Numbered from the stretch's first letter, positions 45,449 through 54,239 are shown. The stretch is DNA of 64,000 nucleotides from Kordia sp050633145 (GCF_050633145.1 NZ_JBOEFY010000037.1:1-64000), one strand, 5' to 3'. The notes: generated by a model not told the origin, from the letters alone. Translations and numbers: made by a program.

Positions 45449-45505
45449 ATGTTTAGAGAAATTGAGTTTCTTCACATTATAATAATTAACTCTAAAACTT
45501 GTATT

Positions 45506-45688
45506 ATGAAAACTAAGTTTCACAAAAAATTATCCCTCAAAAAAATTACAATCTCAACATATAAAATCTATGGAGGTAATGAAGAAGATACCATTAAATC
45601 TAGCGCATATCTAGAGCCAACAGAAACTCCAACTCCAATAGATGAAAGTCCTAGATTGATTAGTGCTAATAATGAAACCTGTGTTTAA
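45506..45688 (+). CDS. GG-leader peptide precursor (RiPP-like), peptide G
   Basis: 60 residues from the ATG at MKTKFHKKLSLKKITIS; a longer frame upstream runs through the conserved promoter block and is unlikely. Leader ends YGG at 22-24; core contains SSAYLEPTETPTPIDES and ends NNETCV. Same spacing as peptide F. Ser/Thr plus one Cys would allow a single thioether ring, if it is a lanthipeptide, which is inference. Confidence 0.65.
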   Translation: MKTKFHKKLSLKKITISTYKIYGGNEEDTIKSSAYLEPTETPTPIDESPRLISANNETCV

Positions 45689-45707
45689 TACGCTTCGTTA
45701 AAAAAAT

Positions 45708-45738
45708 AAAAGCTCTTGAGTTATTCTCAAGAGCTTTT
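45708..45738. terminator. Bidirectional terminator between peptides G and H
   Basis: Perfect 13-bp stem AAAAGCTCTTGAG / CTCAAGAGCTTTT with TTATT loop, and A/T runs on both sides. Serves the convergent peptide genes. Confidence 0.85.
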
Positions 45739-45745
45739 TTTGTTG

Positions 45746-45940
45746 TTATACACACGGATGTACTGACAAGCAAGGGTTTGGAATATCTGTATTTCCAGTA
45801 AAAGAATTTTCACAAAGTCTGTGTTCTTTAGTTGGCTCAACTGGACATAAAATCACTGAGATAATTCCTCCTTTTGCACTTTCTAAATTAGAGATCAATT
45901 TCTTGTTTAATTTTAAACTTTTTAAACTTCTTTTCTTCAT
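45746..45940 (-). CDS. GG-leader peptide precursor (RiPP-like), peptide H
   Basis: 64 residues from the ATG at MKKRSLKSLKLNKKLISNLE; an upstream frame would add 24 hydrophobic residues outside the family pattern. Leader ends SAKGG at 21-25. Core has four Cys (VILCPVEPT, HRLCENSF, NPCLSVHPCV) with Ser, Thr and Pro. Convergent with peptide G. A plus-strand TTTTCATAAAAATAGACAG string upstream (from 46041) resembles the block of peptides F and G. Confidence 0.65.
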   Translation of the reverse strand: MKKRSLKSLKLNKKLISNLESAKGGIISVILCPVEPTKEHRLCENSFTGNTDIPNPCLSVHPCV

Positions 45941-46134
45941 AATGAATATAATTTTAAGGTTTATGATTTGACTCAAAACTAGATCACATTTTGTGCTAAA
46001 ACAAAGCAACATTTACGATTTTCATGAAAATCTAATACGTTTTTCATAAAAATAGACAGTGTAGAAAATAAACTTATTTAACTGAAATAAAACAAGTTAG
46101 GTAATTAAATTTATTGATATAGGTTTTAAGTTTT

Positions 46135-46701
46135 TTACTGAAAGTTTGTGAGTTGCTTACGAAGATTTTTTCGAACATTTTGCAGGTTAATTCTATTAAA
46201 ATACATGTCTACATCTTGCATTCCGTCCATTGCAAGTTGAATCCATTCTACTTTTACTTCTCCTTCACTGAGTAGATATTCTTCAATGATGATTTCTTTT
46301 TGTATTCCGATGATTAAAAGTATTGCTGCAATGACAATTCCCGTGCGATCTTTTCCAGATAAACAATGTACAAGTACTGGAAATTGTATACCTGGATTCT
46401 CAAAAGTTTTTATGATTTGATTGAGCCAAATTTTCACTTCTTTTTGACTTGTATTGTATTTTTCAATTTTGTTAGACATGGGAAAGTGAAAATATTCCAC
46501 ATCAAAAGCAGCTTCATCTGCTCCATTTCTCAGGTTTATGATAGATTTTGCTTGTCCGATTTCATCGAGTGTTTTTACATAATCAATACTTCCGCCTCTT
46601 AAAAGTTGGTTTTCGTGTAGTTTTTTTTCGCCAAGTATTAGGTTTATATATCCGCCAACATCTCTAAAATTTACGCAACCATCTGTATAATCTAATCCCA
46701 T
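46135..46701 (-). CDS. Tyrosine/dual-specificity phosphatase-like protein
   Basis: 188 residues. The CX5R signature is HCLSGKDRTG with Cys113 and Arg119. NFRDVGGYINL near the N-terminus and LLRGGSIDYVKTLDEIG match bacterial tyrosine phosphatases that also hydrolyse phosphoinositides. Cytosolic. It lies just before bioA on the same strand in map order but transcriptionally downstream of it (23 nt), so it may end the biotin operon. Substrate unknown. Confidence 0.85.
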   Translation of the reverse strand: MGLDYTDGCVNFRDVGGYINLILGEKKLHENQLLRGGSIDYVKTLDEIGQAKSIINLRNGADEAAFDVEYFHFPMSNKIEKYNTSQKEVKIWLNQIIKTFENPGIQFPVLVHCLSGKDRTGIVIAAILLIIGIQKEIIIEEYLLSEGEVKVEWIQLAMDGMQDVDMYFNRINLQNVRKNLRKQLTNFQ

Positions 46702-46724
46702 AATTATTGTGTTACGAAAGTTAG

Positions 46725-47990
46725 CTATAGTGTATCAAGCGTTTCGCGAATGGCCTGATATATTTGTTGCAATTGCACATCTGTAGTAATGTACGGCGCT
46801 AAAATGTAAATGGTATTTCCTAACGGGCGCAAACAAACACCTTTGCTCATAAACGAATTGAACAGTTTGTCACGTAAGTTTCCATAACGTTCCATTTCTA
46901 TGTTTAGATCGAGTGCAAAAATTTGTCCTTGTTGTCGTGTAGACACCACTTTTGGATGTTTTTTTATTTCTTGACCAAATGTATTGTGTGAAGCTTCAAT
47001 GCGTTTTAAATTCGCCTGCATTTCGTTTGATTGCAGGAGTTCAATTCCCGCAATAGCGGCACTACACGCCACAGGATTTCCCGAATAGGTATGTCCGTGG
47101 AAGAAGCCTTTTTTCATATCATCTGCATAAAAAGCATCGTATATTTTTTGACTACAACTCGTAATTGCCATTGGCACCATTCCCGCAGATAACGCTTTGG
47201 ATAAACAGATAATGTCTGGCTTGGTTTCTATAAATTCTGATGCAAAGTTTTTTCCCGTTTTTCCAAAACCAGTCATAATTTCGTCGGCAATGGTAACAAC
47301 GTTGTGCTCTTGTGCAATTTTTAAGATCTCGTTGATATGCTCTGCTTTATGCATTTGCATTGCGGCAGCACCTTGCACCAAAGGTTCGTACACAAAAGCA
47401 GCTACTTTATGTTCTGTAATTAATTTGGTGAATAATGCTTTTACTGTTTCCAAATTTTCAGCATTTGGTACAGGAATTCGAGCTACATCAATAAAGAATT
47501 CTTCAAACGGTCCGTTATAGACTGAAAGTCCAGAAACTGACATTGCGCCAAAGGTATCGCCATGAAAACCATTTTCTAAAGCAATAATTCGTCCTCTTTT
47601 TTCATCTTGATTGAAATGATATTGCAGTGCCATTTTTATAGCTACATCAATAGCAGTAGAACCATTGTCTGAAAAGAATAGCTTTTCTTGATTGCTAGGT
47701 AATATTTCAATGAGTTTTTCTGAAAGTTCTACAGCTGGTTTGTGCGTGAATCCTGTGAAAACCACATGATCTAGACTTTGCATTTGCGCATATACTTTGT
47801 CGATAATGTATGGATTGCAATGTCCGTATACACAAGTATACCAAGACGCTATTCCGTCTATATATTCATTGCCGTTTTCATCATATAAAACAGCGTCTTT
47901 TGCCTTAGTAATCGCAATATGATTTGGATGCGATTTGTGCTGCGTTAGTGGATGCCAAAGGTGTTTTTTATCTCTTTCTTGTAAGCTCAT
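46725..47990 (-). CDS. bioA: Adenosylmethionine-8-amino-7-oxononanoate transaminase
   Basis: 421 residues. Fold-type I PLP enzyme: HLWHPLTQHKSHPNHIAI at the start, YIDGIASWYTCVYGHCNP, FSDNGSTAIDVAIKMALQYH, DEIMTGFGKTG, PLP lysine in CLSKALSAGMVPMAI, and HGHTYSGNPVACSAA. It aminates KAPA to DAPA with SAM as amino donor. The start overlaps the bioD stop by 1 nt. Confidence 0.96.
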   Translation of the reverse strand: MSLQERDKKHLWHPLTQHKSHPNHIAITKAKDAVLYDENGNEYIDGIASWYTCVYGHCNPYIIDKVYAQMQSLDHVVFTGFTHKPAVELSEKLIEILPSNQEKLFFSDNGSTAIDVAIKMALQYHFNQDEKRGRIIALENGFHGDTFGAMSVSGLSVYNGPFEEFFIDVARIPVPNAENLETVKALFTKLITEHKVAAFVYEPLVQGAAAMQMHKAEHINEILKIAQEHNVVTIADEIMTGFGKTGKNFASEFIETKPDIICLSKALSAGMVPMAITSCSQKIYDAFYADDMKKGFFHGHTYSGNPVACSAAIAGIELLQSNEMQANLKRIEASHNTFGQEIKKHPKVVSTRQQGQIFALDLNIEMERYGNLRDKLFNSFMSKGVCLRPLGNTIYILAPYITTDVQLQQIYQAIRETLDTL

Positions 47991-48601
47991 TATAGTTTTT
48001 CTTTGAATGTTTCCGCGTACTCGCGAATTACATTTTGATCAAAATACGGCTCTTCATCAATACGTCCAAGTACAGGAACATTGGTCATTTTTTTGATGAT
48101 TGTTTCTGTTGTTACGTGTTCCTTCCCACTAAAAATAATAGACACATTGAAGCCTTTTTCTTTTAGCAAATTTACCGTTAGTAAGGTATGATTGATACTT
48201 CCCAAATAATGACGCGAAACTACCACAACATGATATTCAGGTTTTATGACATCTAAAATTGTGTTTTCGTCATTCAACGGCACTAAAATTCCGCCTGCAC
48301 CTTCAATAACCAAATGATTATCGGTCATTGGTTCTTTAATTTTTGCTAAATCGATCGTGATATTGTCAATTTCTGCGGAAGCGTGCGGACTCATTGGCGT
48401 ATTGAGTGCATAACTATTTGGGTGAATTTTTGTTTTTGTGTTTGAAATGTATCTTTCTATTTTGTGACTGTCGGAATTGTCTAAATCACCAGCTTGTATT
48501 GGTTTCCAATAATCGGCTTGTAAGGCTTCCACTATAATTGCGGAAGCAACAGTTTTTCCAACTTCAGTTGAGATTCCTGTGATAAATATTTTCTTTTTCA
48601 T
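47990..48601 (-). CDS. bioD: Dethiobiotin synthetase
   Basis: 203 residues. P-loop GISTEVGKTVASAI at the N-terminus, KPIQAGDLDNSDSH, and VIEGAGGILVPLNDENTILD. It closes the ureido ring of DAPA with CO2 and ATP. Both ends overlap neighbours (bioA by 1 nt, the zinc-ribbon gene by 4 nt), so the run is tightly coupled. Confidence 0.95.
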   Translation of the reverse strand: MKKKIFITGISTEVGKTVASAIIVEALQADYWKPIQAGDLDNSDSHKIERYISNTKTKIHPNSYALNTPMSPHASAEIDNITIDLAKIKEPMTDNHLVIEGAGGILVPLNDENTILDVIKPEYHVVVVSRHYLGSINHTLLTVNLLKEKGFNVSIIFSGKEHVTTETIIKKMTNVPVLGRIDEEPYFDQNVIREYAETFKEKL

Positions 48602-48990
48602 TGACCTTTTTCGGGTTTAAAAGTTTCTCCGCACATATTACACAAATATATTTTTGGCTCAAAAAACGGGAATAACATGTATAGAAATTTTTTTTTCGGT
48701 GGCGCAATTAGCACTTTGTTTTCCTTACAATTAGGACACACGATTCTATTTCGCTTTCTGTCTACTTCGTATTCGCGCAATTCATTGTATAACGCAATGG
48801 CAGCTTCTTTGTCTTGCAAATGTACTTCTAGTTTTACACCACCAATTGCATTGCTCACCAACGGATCTACATCAACGGTATATTGATCTCTTAGAAATAC
48901 TTCGATGCCTTCCGACATGAATTTTCCTTGCATTACGCGCGCTTCTGCCGTGTATTCAAAAGTAGTTACTGTATAGAACTCGTTTTTCAT
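48598..48990 (-). CDS. DUF2007-like protein with zinc ribbon, inside the biotin operon
   Basis: 130 residues. The N-terminal ferredoxin-like part matches the putative signal-transducing DUF2007 pattern (YTAEARVMQGKFMSEGIEVF, GGVKLEVHLQDKEAAIAL). A C-terminal ribbon has CPNC (IVCPNCKEN) and CNMC (YLCNMCGET) around a hydrophobic patch LYMLFPFF. It overlaps bioF and bioD by 4 nt each. No known biotin step needs it; it may be a passenger or an assembly factor. Confidence 0.75.
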   Translation of the reverse strand: MKNEFYTVTTFEYTAEARVMQGKFMSEGIEVFLRDQYTVDVDPLVSNAIGGVKLEVHLQDKEAAIALYNELREYEVDRKRNRIVCPNCKENKVLIAPPKKKFLYMLFPFFEPKIYLCNMCGETFKPEKGQ

Positions 48991-50123
48991 TTTTGTAGTG
49001 TTTGTAAAGTGTTTATAACTGCTTTTATTTCTGTTTCTGTATTGTATGAATGTAGACAGAAACGCAAGCGTTCTTTTCCTTTCGGAACTGTTGGTGATAC
49101 TATTGGTTTTACGTCAAACCCTTTTTCTTGTACTATTTTTGCTGTGCTTTTTACTATATCATTTCCTGAAAGAATACAACAGTGAATCGCTGCATTTCCT
49201 GGAATGAAGTTCAAATTTCTTGTCGCTTCTTGAAAGCTTTGTATGTTTTTGTGTAACCGTTTTATAGCTGTTGTTTGCGAGAGTTCATCATACGCTATTT
49301 TGATCGTAGCTACTGCATGTGGCGATAATCCTGTGGTATAGACGAGACTTCTAGCAAAATTGACTAAGTAATTTTTGAGCGTTTCACTTCCCAAAATAAC
49401 GGCTCCGTGACAACCAAGGGCTTTTCCAAACGTGTAAATTCTGGCAAAGACTTCATTTTCTAGGTTTAGTTCCTGTAAAAGTCCTTTTCCATATTCGCCA
49501 AAAACACCTAAAGCATGTGCTTCATCTACAATGAGATAAACATCTTGCTCATTGCAAAGTTTCACTAACGCTTTTAAATCAGGTGAATCACCATCCATAG
49601 AAAAAACAGATTCTGTCACCACATAAATTTCTTGATCTGTTGTATTTGATTGTTTTATTTTTTGAATTTTCTGTTGTAAATCAGACAACTCGTTATGCTT
49701 GAATTTGTATGATTTTGCATTACTCATTCCAATTCCATCACGAATTGAAGCATGAATAAATTCATCATACATTATAATATCTCCACGCTGCGGCACAGAT
49801 GAAAAGAAACCAATATTGGCATCATATCCTGAGTTGAATAACAAAGCAGCTTCACTGTTGTGAAATGTACAAAGTTGTGCTTCTACTTCTTGATATAGTT
49901 TGTGATTTCCCGAAAGCAATCGCGAACCTGTAGCGCCATTTTGTTGTATGTTTCTATCTAGTAAAAACTGATGTGTTTTTTTAAAAATGGTTTCAGAAGT
50001 AGCAAATCCCAAATAATCATTCGAAGAAAAATCAACATTCCCTTTGGTTATAGGAAGCGTTCGCAGTGCATTATTTTGCACACGACCTTGAAGTTTTGCT
50101 TGTATTTTTTTGGGTGTTTTCAC
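48987..50123 (-). CDS. bioF: 8-amino-7-oxononanoate synthase
   Basis: 378 residues from the GTG at KTPKKIQAKLQGR; a GTG at 50153 would add ten polar residues and cannot be excluded. Alpha-oxoamine synthase fold: FSSNDYLGFA, GATGSRLLSGNH, FNSGYDANIGFFSSVPQRGD, VDEAHALGVFGEYGKG, and PLP lysine in YTFGKALGCHGAVI. It joins pimeloyl thioester with alanine to give KAPA. It leads the bioF-ribbon-bioD-bioA run. Confidence 0.95.
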   Translation of the reverse strand: MKTPKKIQAKLQGRVQNNALRTLPITKGNVDFSSNDYLGFATSETIFKKTHQFLLDRNIQQNGATGSRLLSGNHKLYQEVEAQLCTFHNSEAALLFNSGYDANIGFFSSVPQRGDIIMYDEFIHASIRDGIGMSNAKSYKFKHNELSDLQQKIQKIKQSNTTDQEIYVVTESVFSMDGDSPDLKALVKLCNEQDVYLIVDEAHALGVFGEYGKGLLQELNLENEVFARIYTFGKALGCHGAVILGSETLKNYLVNFARSLVYTTGLSPHAVATIKIAYDELSQTTAIKRLHKNIQSFQEATRNLNFIPGNAAIHCCILSGNDIVKSTAKIVQEKGFDVKPIVSPTVPKGKERLRFCLHSYNTETEIKAVINTLQTLQK

Positions 50124-50206
50124 GTGTTTATATGTATTCTTTTTATTGATCACTGTTGTTTACTATTCATCATTCCTTGGATGAGAAACTTTGTAACATG
50201 CTCGTT

Positions 50207-50710
50207 TCATAATTCAATCCACTTTGAATCGTTTGCAACTGTTGCATCTAGTAAATCTATTTGTAATGTGATTGCTAATTTTTTTCCAACTTTTAGTGCT
50301 TCTTCTTCATCGGACAGTTGGTATATTTTAAAATGTTTATTGCCTACATACCATAAATTCACTTCATAAAAGTGCTGATCTTTTTTGAATACAGAAATGT
50401 ATTCTAGTGCTGGCAACGATTTCCACTTTCCTTTTTTGAATATCAAAAATGCGTGTTCATGTTTGTACCGATGGTTTTTGAAATCAAAATAGTACGTTTG
50501 TATCACAGAATAGTAAAAAGCCAGCATAAGCGCTATTGCTGCCAATTGCAAAGTATGCATTTCTCTTTTTACTTGGTCTGTTTTAAAAGAAAATTCGAAC
50601 TCATAAAAGAAAAAAACAACAAGTACAACTACCGTTGCATATAGTAACGCAGCTAAGATATTTTGCCACAATGGCCTGTTTCCTTGAGAGATTATCACTT
50701 CTTCTTTCAT
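50207..50710 (-). CDS. Two-helix membrane protein, paralogue of the gene upstream of bioB
   Basis: 167 residues. Hydrophobic helices at about 15-40 and 55-75, then a soluble part with KGKWKSLPALEYISVF and a C-terminus LAITLQIDLLDATVANDSKW. These blocks match the protein at 35210-35692 in order and spacing. It lies directly upstream of bioF, as its paralogue lies directly upstream of bioB. Function unknown. Confidence 0.7.
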   Translation of the reverse strand: MKEEVIISQGNRPLWQNILAALLYATVVVLVVFFFYEFEFSFKTDQVKREMHTLQLAAIALMLAFYYSVIQTYYFDFKNHRYKHEHAFLIFKKGKWKSLPALEYISVFKKDQHFYEVNLWYVGNKHFKIYQLSDEEEALKVGKKLAITLQIDLLDATVANDSKWIEL

Positions 50711-50768
50711 CTGGTAAAAATACTGATTATTCTACGGAAAGTGATGAAGAAGTTATGGAGAAATACAA

Positions 50769-51401
50769 TTATTGAATGGCTATTTTTTCTCCTAAGAATT
50801 TTGGTTGTTTGCCAATGACTAAGTCCATACACATGGCGACACGCGCAAATATTTCGCGCACTTCTACTTTGAAACCATATCGTCCACTTACATCTTTTGC
50901 ATTGAAACCAACAGCATTGACTCCTTTGGCATTTGCGATAGCAATAGCACGCTCGTTATGAAATTGTTGCGAGATTATTGTAATACTTTCTTGTTGGAAT
51001 ATTTCTTTGCTACGCACAACAGAATCAAGTGTTCTAAAACCAGCATAGTCTAAAATAATTTTATCTTCAGGAACGCCTGCTGCGATTAAGTCTTCTTTAA
51101 AAGTTGTAGGCTCATCGTAGTATTTACTTCCATTATCGCCACTTACCAATATATATTCTATTTTTCCCGCTTTGTAAAGCTTTACGGCAGCATTGATTCT
51201 GTATTGGTAAAATAAGTTAATCGTTCCGCCTTTAAGATATTTTGCGGTACCGAGCAATAATCCAACTTTGTTTTTGGGTATTTCGGTAGTGTTGTTGAAT
51301 GTTTTTCCTTTGCTGCTAAATTCAACGTAAACATTACATATAACAATTCCGACAACTAATAATACAAGCATCCAACCAGCTCGTTTTGACCATTTTTTCA
51401 T
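50769..51401 (-). CDS. SanA/YdcF-type DUF218 protein
   Basis: 210 residues: one N-terminal membrane helix (AGWMLVLLVVGIVICNVYV), then the DUF218 core with GLLLGTAKYLKGGTINLFYQ, LVSGDNGSKYYDEPTTFKED, LDYAGFRTLDSVVRSKEIF and SQQFHNERAIAIANAKGV. Escherichia coli SanA relates to vancomycin exclusion at high temperature. Inner-membrane-anchored, acting in the envelope; precise reaction unknown. Confidence 0.85.
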   Translation of the reverse strand: MKKWSKRAGWMLVLLVVGIVICNVYVEFSSKGKTFNNTTEIPKNKVGLLLGTAKYLKGGTINLFYQYRINAAVKLYKAGKIEYILVSGDNGSKYYDEPTTFKEDLIAAGVPEDKIILDYAGFRTLDSVVRSKEIFQQESITIISQQFHNERAIAIANAKGVNAVGFNAKDVSGRYGFKVEVREIFARVAMCMDLVIGKQPKFLGEKIAIQ

Positions 51402-51426
51402 GTAGAATATTTCTATTTTTGATATT

Positions 51427-51456
51427 AAAAAAACCCTTCCAAATTGAAAGGGTTTT
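51427..51456 (-). terminator. Terminator of array protein 1
   Basis: Stem AAAAACCCTT / AAGGGTTTTT with minus-strand T-run, about 20 nt past the stop at 51479. Confidence 0.8.
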
Positions 51457-51478
51457 TCAGCTTGTTAGTTCTTTATTT

Positions 51479-52258
51479 TTAAATAGTATTGATGTACTTA
51501 ATTAATTTTTTCAAACTCTCTTCTTTGTTCAGTTTGATACGATTCTTTTTAATGAATGTATTGATTAAATCTGCTTTGTCAGGAAAGAGTGCTAACAATG
51601 CTTTTTTCTTTTTTGGAAGTTTAATTGCATGTCCGTTATGTGCTTTTTCGATATAGAATTCGCAACGCATATCTTTGAACTCTGTTGTAACTGATGAAGC
51701 AGAATTTCCGTAAGTAGCTTTTTTACGCTTTACTAATTTTTTACATTCTTTTCTATACAGAGAAATGTTATCATCATCTTCAAGGCTGATGTAATACCCT
51801 AAATCATTTTCTTTTTCACTATCAATTTTCTCTAAAACTCTATAGGTAACATTGTTAGAATGCTGATTGATTACATAACTTCTTTTTTTAGAAATTATTA
51901 ATACATCATCTTTTTCAGCACCTTTTACTTCCATTTCGTCCATTAATGCATTGTAACGAACTAAATATACTTTCCCAACAGGAGCAATCTTTGCTGTAGC
52001 AAACGATTCTTGCTTGTACGGCGACCCAATAGTGTTAGCTCCATACACAATTCCTTGATTTCGTACGACAACAGAATTTAAATCATTATCGAAATCCATG
52101 GAAGCTCTTAATGCAAGATCTATACCATCTGCAGGTGGTTTGAGTCCGTAGCTTCCGCCCTTGCATTGTTGGGCAAATCCTTCCAGACTTAGTAATAGAC
52201 AAAATACTATAAAGTATTTAAAATGTTTGAAGGTGGTTTTGGTGTGAATTGTTTTCAT
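51479..52258 (-). CDS. Secreted protein, tandem family member 1
   Basis: 259 residues with signal peptide (cut near EGFAQQ). It shares with the next three upstream genes the blocks KVYLVRYNALMDEMEV, LGYYISLEDDDNISLYRK, FYIEKAHNGHAIKLPKKKKA and a C-terminus of the form LxKLIKYINTI. Tyr/Lys-rich, predicted beta then helical tail. Not a family I can name; a periplasmic or surface role is inferred from the signal. The most divergent pair of the array is this gene and member 2. Confidence 0.75.
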   Translation of the reverse strand: MKTIHTKTTFKHFKYFIVFCLLLSLEGFAQQCKGGSYGLKPPADGIDLALRASMDFDNDLNSVVVRNQGIVYGANTIGSPYKQESFATAKIAPVGKVYLVRYNALMDEMEVKGAEKDDVLIISKKRSYVINQHSNNVTYRVLEKIDSEKENDLGYYISLEDDDNISLYRKECKKLVKRKKATYGNSASSVTTEFKDMRCEFYIEKAHNGHAIKLPKKKKALLALFPDKADLINTFIKKNRIKLNKEESLKKLIKYINTI

Positions 52259-52373
52259 AATAAATCTTTTTTTGGTTTTAATGTAGATATCAAGTTACGA
52301 AAAATTATACGCAAGTGAAACTATTAAGACATTTTTCACCAATAAGTGTTTGATTTTATTCAGTTTACATATA

Positions 52374-52406
52374 AAAAAAGCACCAAGCTTTATTGCCTGA
52401 TGCTTT
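52374..52406 (-). terminator. Terminator of array protein 2
   Basis: Imperfect hairpin AAAGCACCA..TGATGCTTT with minus-strand T-run; related in sequence to the hairpins at 54132-54166 and 55082-55118. Confidence 0.6.
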
Positions 52407-52432
52407 ACTTAAATTATTTACAAAGTATATAC

Positions 52433-53164
52433 TTACAATGAATTTACATACGTAATGATCGTTATTAAATCTTGATCGTTTGTTACTTTTAATTTGTTTT
52501 CTTTGATATATGCTTTTACTATATTTTTTTTATCTTCAAATAATCTAGAAACGCCTCTTCGAGTTCTTGAAAGCTTTTTAACATTACCATTGTTATGGAA
52601 TTCAACATAGTAATCAGCCTTTAAATCTTGAAACTCTGTAGTTATTTTTGGCGGTGGTGTCATATAATGTGATTGCTCCATACCTACCGCTAATTTTTTT
52701 GCTTTTTTCTTATAAAGAGACACATAATCATTCTCTAATAAAACTTCGTAGTAACCTAATGCTTTTTTGGCGTCACTATCGTCTGCATCTAAAATTTTAT
52801 AAGCTACATTGTCTTCTGCAAATATAATTTTACTTCTGTATTTGTTTTTATTGATCCATCCGCTTGTATTTTCTCCTTGAATTTCCATCTCGTCTAAGAA
52901 CGCGTTGTAACGAGCTTTAAATTGCTCCGATTCTACTTCTTTGAACTCTTCGTTATGGAATTGAGAACCTTCAGCAATTTGAAGTAAGCTTTTCTCTGGA
53001 TTTACATATCCTAATCCAAATAATGGATTGTGATGTGGCACTAGAAAAAATGTGATTGTTGGTGAGTTATCCTGTTGTAAAGTTACGCTCTGTTGTGAAT
53101 GAGCTGAATTAAAGAATAACATAGCGAGTGCACATAGGCAACTTGTGGTAAAAAGTGATCTCAT
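52433..53164 (-). CDS. Secreted protein, tandem family member 2
   Basis: 243 residues, signal peptide cut near AHSQQS. Conserved blocks: QFKARYNAFLDEMEIQGENT, LGYYEVLLENDYVSLYKKKA, YYVEFHNNGNVKKLSRTRRG, and the end LITIITYVNSL. The region between signal and first block (about 24-70) is unlike members 3 and 4. The final codons match a 12-codon relic at 54191-54226. Confidence 0.75.
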   Translation of the reverse strand: MRSLFTTSCLCALAMLFFNSAHSQQSVTLQQDNSPTITFFLVPHHNPLFGLGYVNPEKSLLQIAEGSQFHNEEFKEVESEQFKARYNAFLDEMEIQGENTSGWINKNKYRSKIIFAEDNVAYKILDADDSDAKKALGYYEVLLENDYVSLYKKKAKKLAVGMEQSHYMTPPPKITTEFQDLKADYYVEFHNNGNVKKLSRTRRGVSRLFEDKKNIVKAYIKENKLKVTNDQDLITIITYVNSL

Positions 53165-53274
53165 GGCTTTTGTTTGGTTTTAATTGTTATTTGTAAACTA
53201 TTTACTATTAATTTACAGCAAAAACCTTACCAATTCAACTTTTTTGAAAACTTTTTTTTCGCTAAAACAATCTT

Positions 53275-53997
53275 TTACAACGAGTTAACGTAATTAATCA
53301 ACTTCTCTAAATCTCTTTCTTTGGTAACTTTGATTTTATTTTTTTTGATAAACGCTTTTACCTCTTTTTCTTTACTAGCGAATAATTTGATAACTGCTTT
53401 TTTATTTCTTGGAAGTTTCACTGCAGATCCACTATCACCATATTCTATATAATATTCGCTTTTTTGTTCTTTATATTTTGCTGAACTTGCATTGATGCTG
53501 CCATAAGCTGCTCGTTTTACTTTTACAAACTTTTTTCTATCTTTTCTATATAGCTTTACATTTTTCCCATTAGTCAACTGAATATAATATCCTAGTTTAT
53601 CTTCTTTTTCACTTTCAATATTCTGTAAAATTTTATAAACAAGGTTCCCTTTATTTTGCTTAATAATGTAATTCCTGTTAGCTTTATTCATAACCACAGT
53701 ATCTGATTGCTGAATAACTTCCATCACATCTAGAGCTACATTATAACGCACCATAAACACTTTATTTATAGGAGCTATATTTGCTGAATTGAAACCTTCG
53801 TCATAATAAGGAGTTCCTTCTATATTTGCTTTCAAGACCCTTGCCATATTTTTTTGCAATATTGCTTGTGACGAAATATCGTTGTGAAACATAGATGCTT
53901 GAAATGCTTGTTTTGCAGCACTTTGAGAAAACCCGAAAGCAGTTACTAATAGAAGACTGCTAAGAGCTATAAATTTTTTATTGATTGGTAATTTCAT
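53275..53997 (-). CDS. Secreted protein, tandem family member 3
   Basis: 240 residues, signal peptide cut near GFSQSA. Very close to member 4: SMFHNDISSQAILQKNMARV, NKVFMVRYNVALDVMEVIQ, LGYYIQLTNGKNVKLYRKDR, YGSINASSAKYKEQKSEYYI and KVTKERDLEKLINYVNSL. A recent duplicate. The upstream region shares a long stretch with that upstream of the atpC terminator. Confidence 0.78.
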   Translation of the reverse strand: MKLPINKKFIALSSLLLVTAFGFSQSAAKQAFQASMFHNDISSQAILQKNMARVLKANIEGTPYYDEGFNSANIAPINKVFMVRYNVALDVMEVIQQSDTVVMNKANRNYIIKQNKGNLVYKILQNIESEKEDKLGYYIQLTNGKNVKLYRKDRKKFVKVKRAAYGSINASSAKYKEQKSEYYIEYGDSGSAVKLPRNKKAVIKLFASKEKEVKAFIKKNKIKVTKERDLEKLINYVNSL

Positions 53998-54056
53998 AAC
54001 ATTTTGGTTTTAATATAGTTAGTAATTTACGAATTGAATCGTGTTTGTTCCAAATA

Positions 54057-54166
54057 ATTTCTTTTTTTTAAGACTAGCATCAAATATCAGTCCATTTTTT
54101 TCAAATAGTCTGCTTTTAGTTTTTTTAGCATAAAAAAAGCACCAAACAATAAAGTTTGATGCTTTT
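54057..54166 (-). repeat. Duplicated intergenic block including a terminator, copy 1
   Basis: ATCAAATATCAGTCCA (from 54080), TTTTTTCAAATA and the hairpin AAAAGCACCAAAC / GTTTGATGCTTTT (54132-54166) recur in order at about 55029-55118. The hairpin ends transcription of array member 4; copy 2 ends atpC. The shared block marks the duplication unit. Confidence 0.7.
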
Positions 54167-54190
54167 ATATATTTTATTTATAAAGTATAC

Positions 54191-54226
54191 TTACAATACT
54201 TTTTCGTACGTAATAATGGTTTTCTT
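54191..54226 (-). pseudogene. Relic of the C-terminus of an array family gene
   Basis: The minus strand reads KKTIITYEKVL-stop, matching the LITIITYVNSL-stop end of member 2, and the sequence just past the stop (AAGTATA, TTTATAAA) also matches. No upstream coding part remains. It lies between member 4's stop and its terminator, a footprint of past duplication and deletion. Confidence 0.6.
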
Positions 54227-54239
54227 TATGACTATGTTC

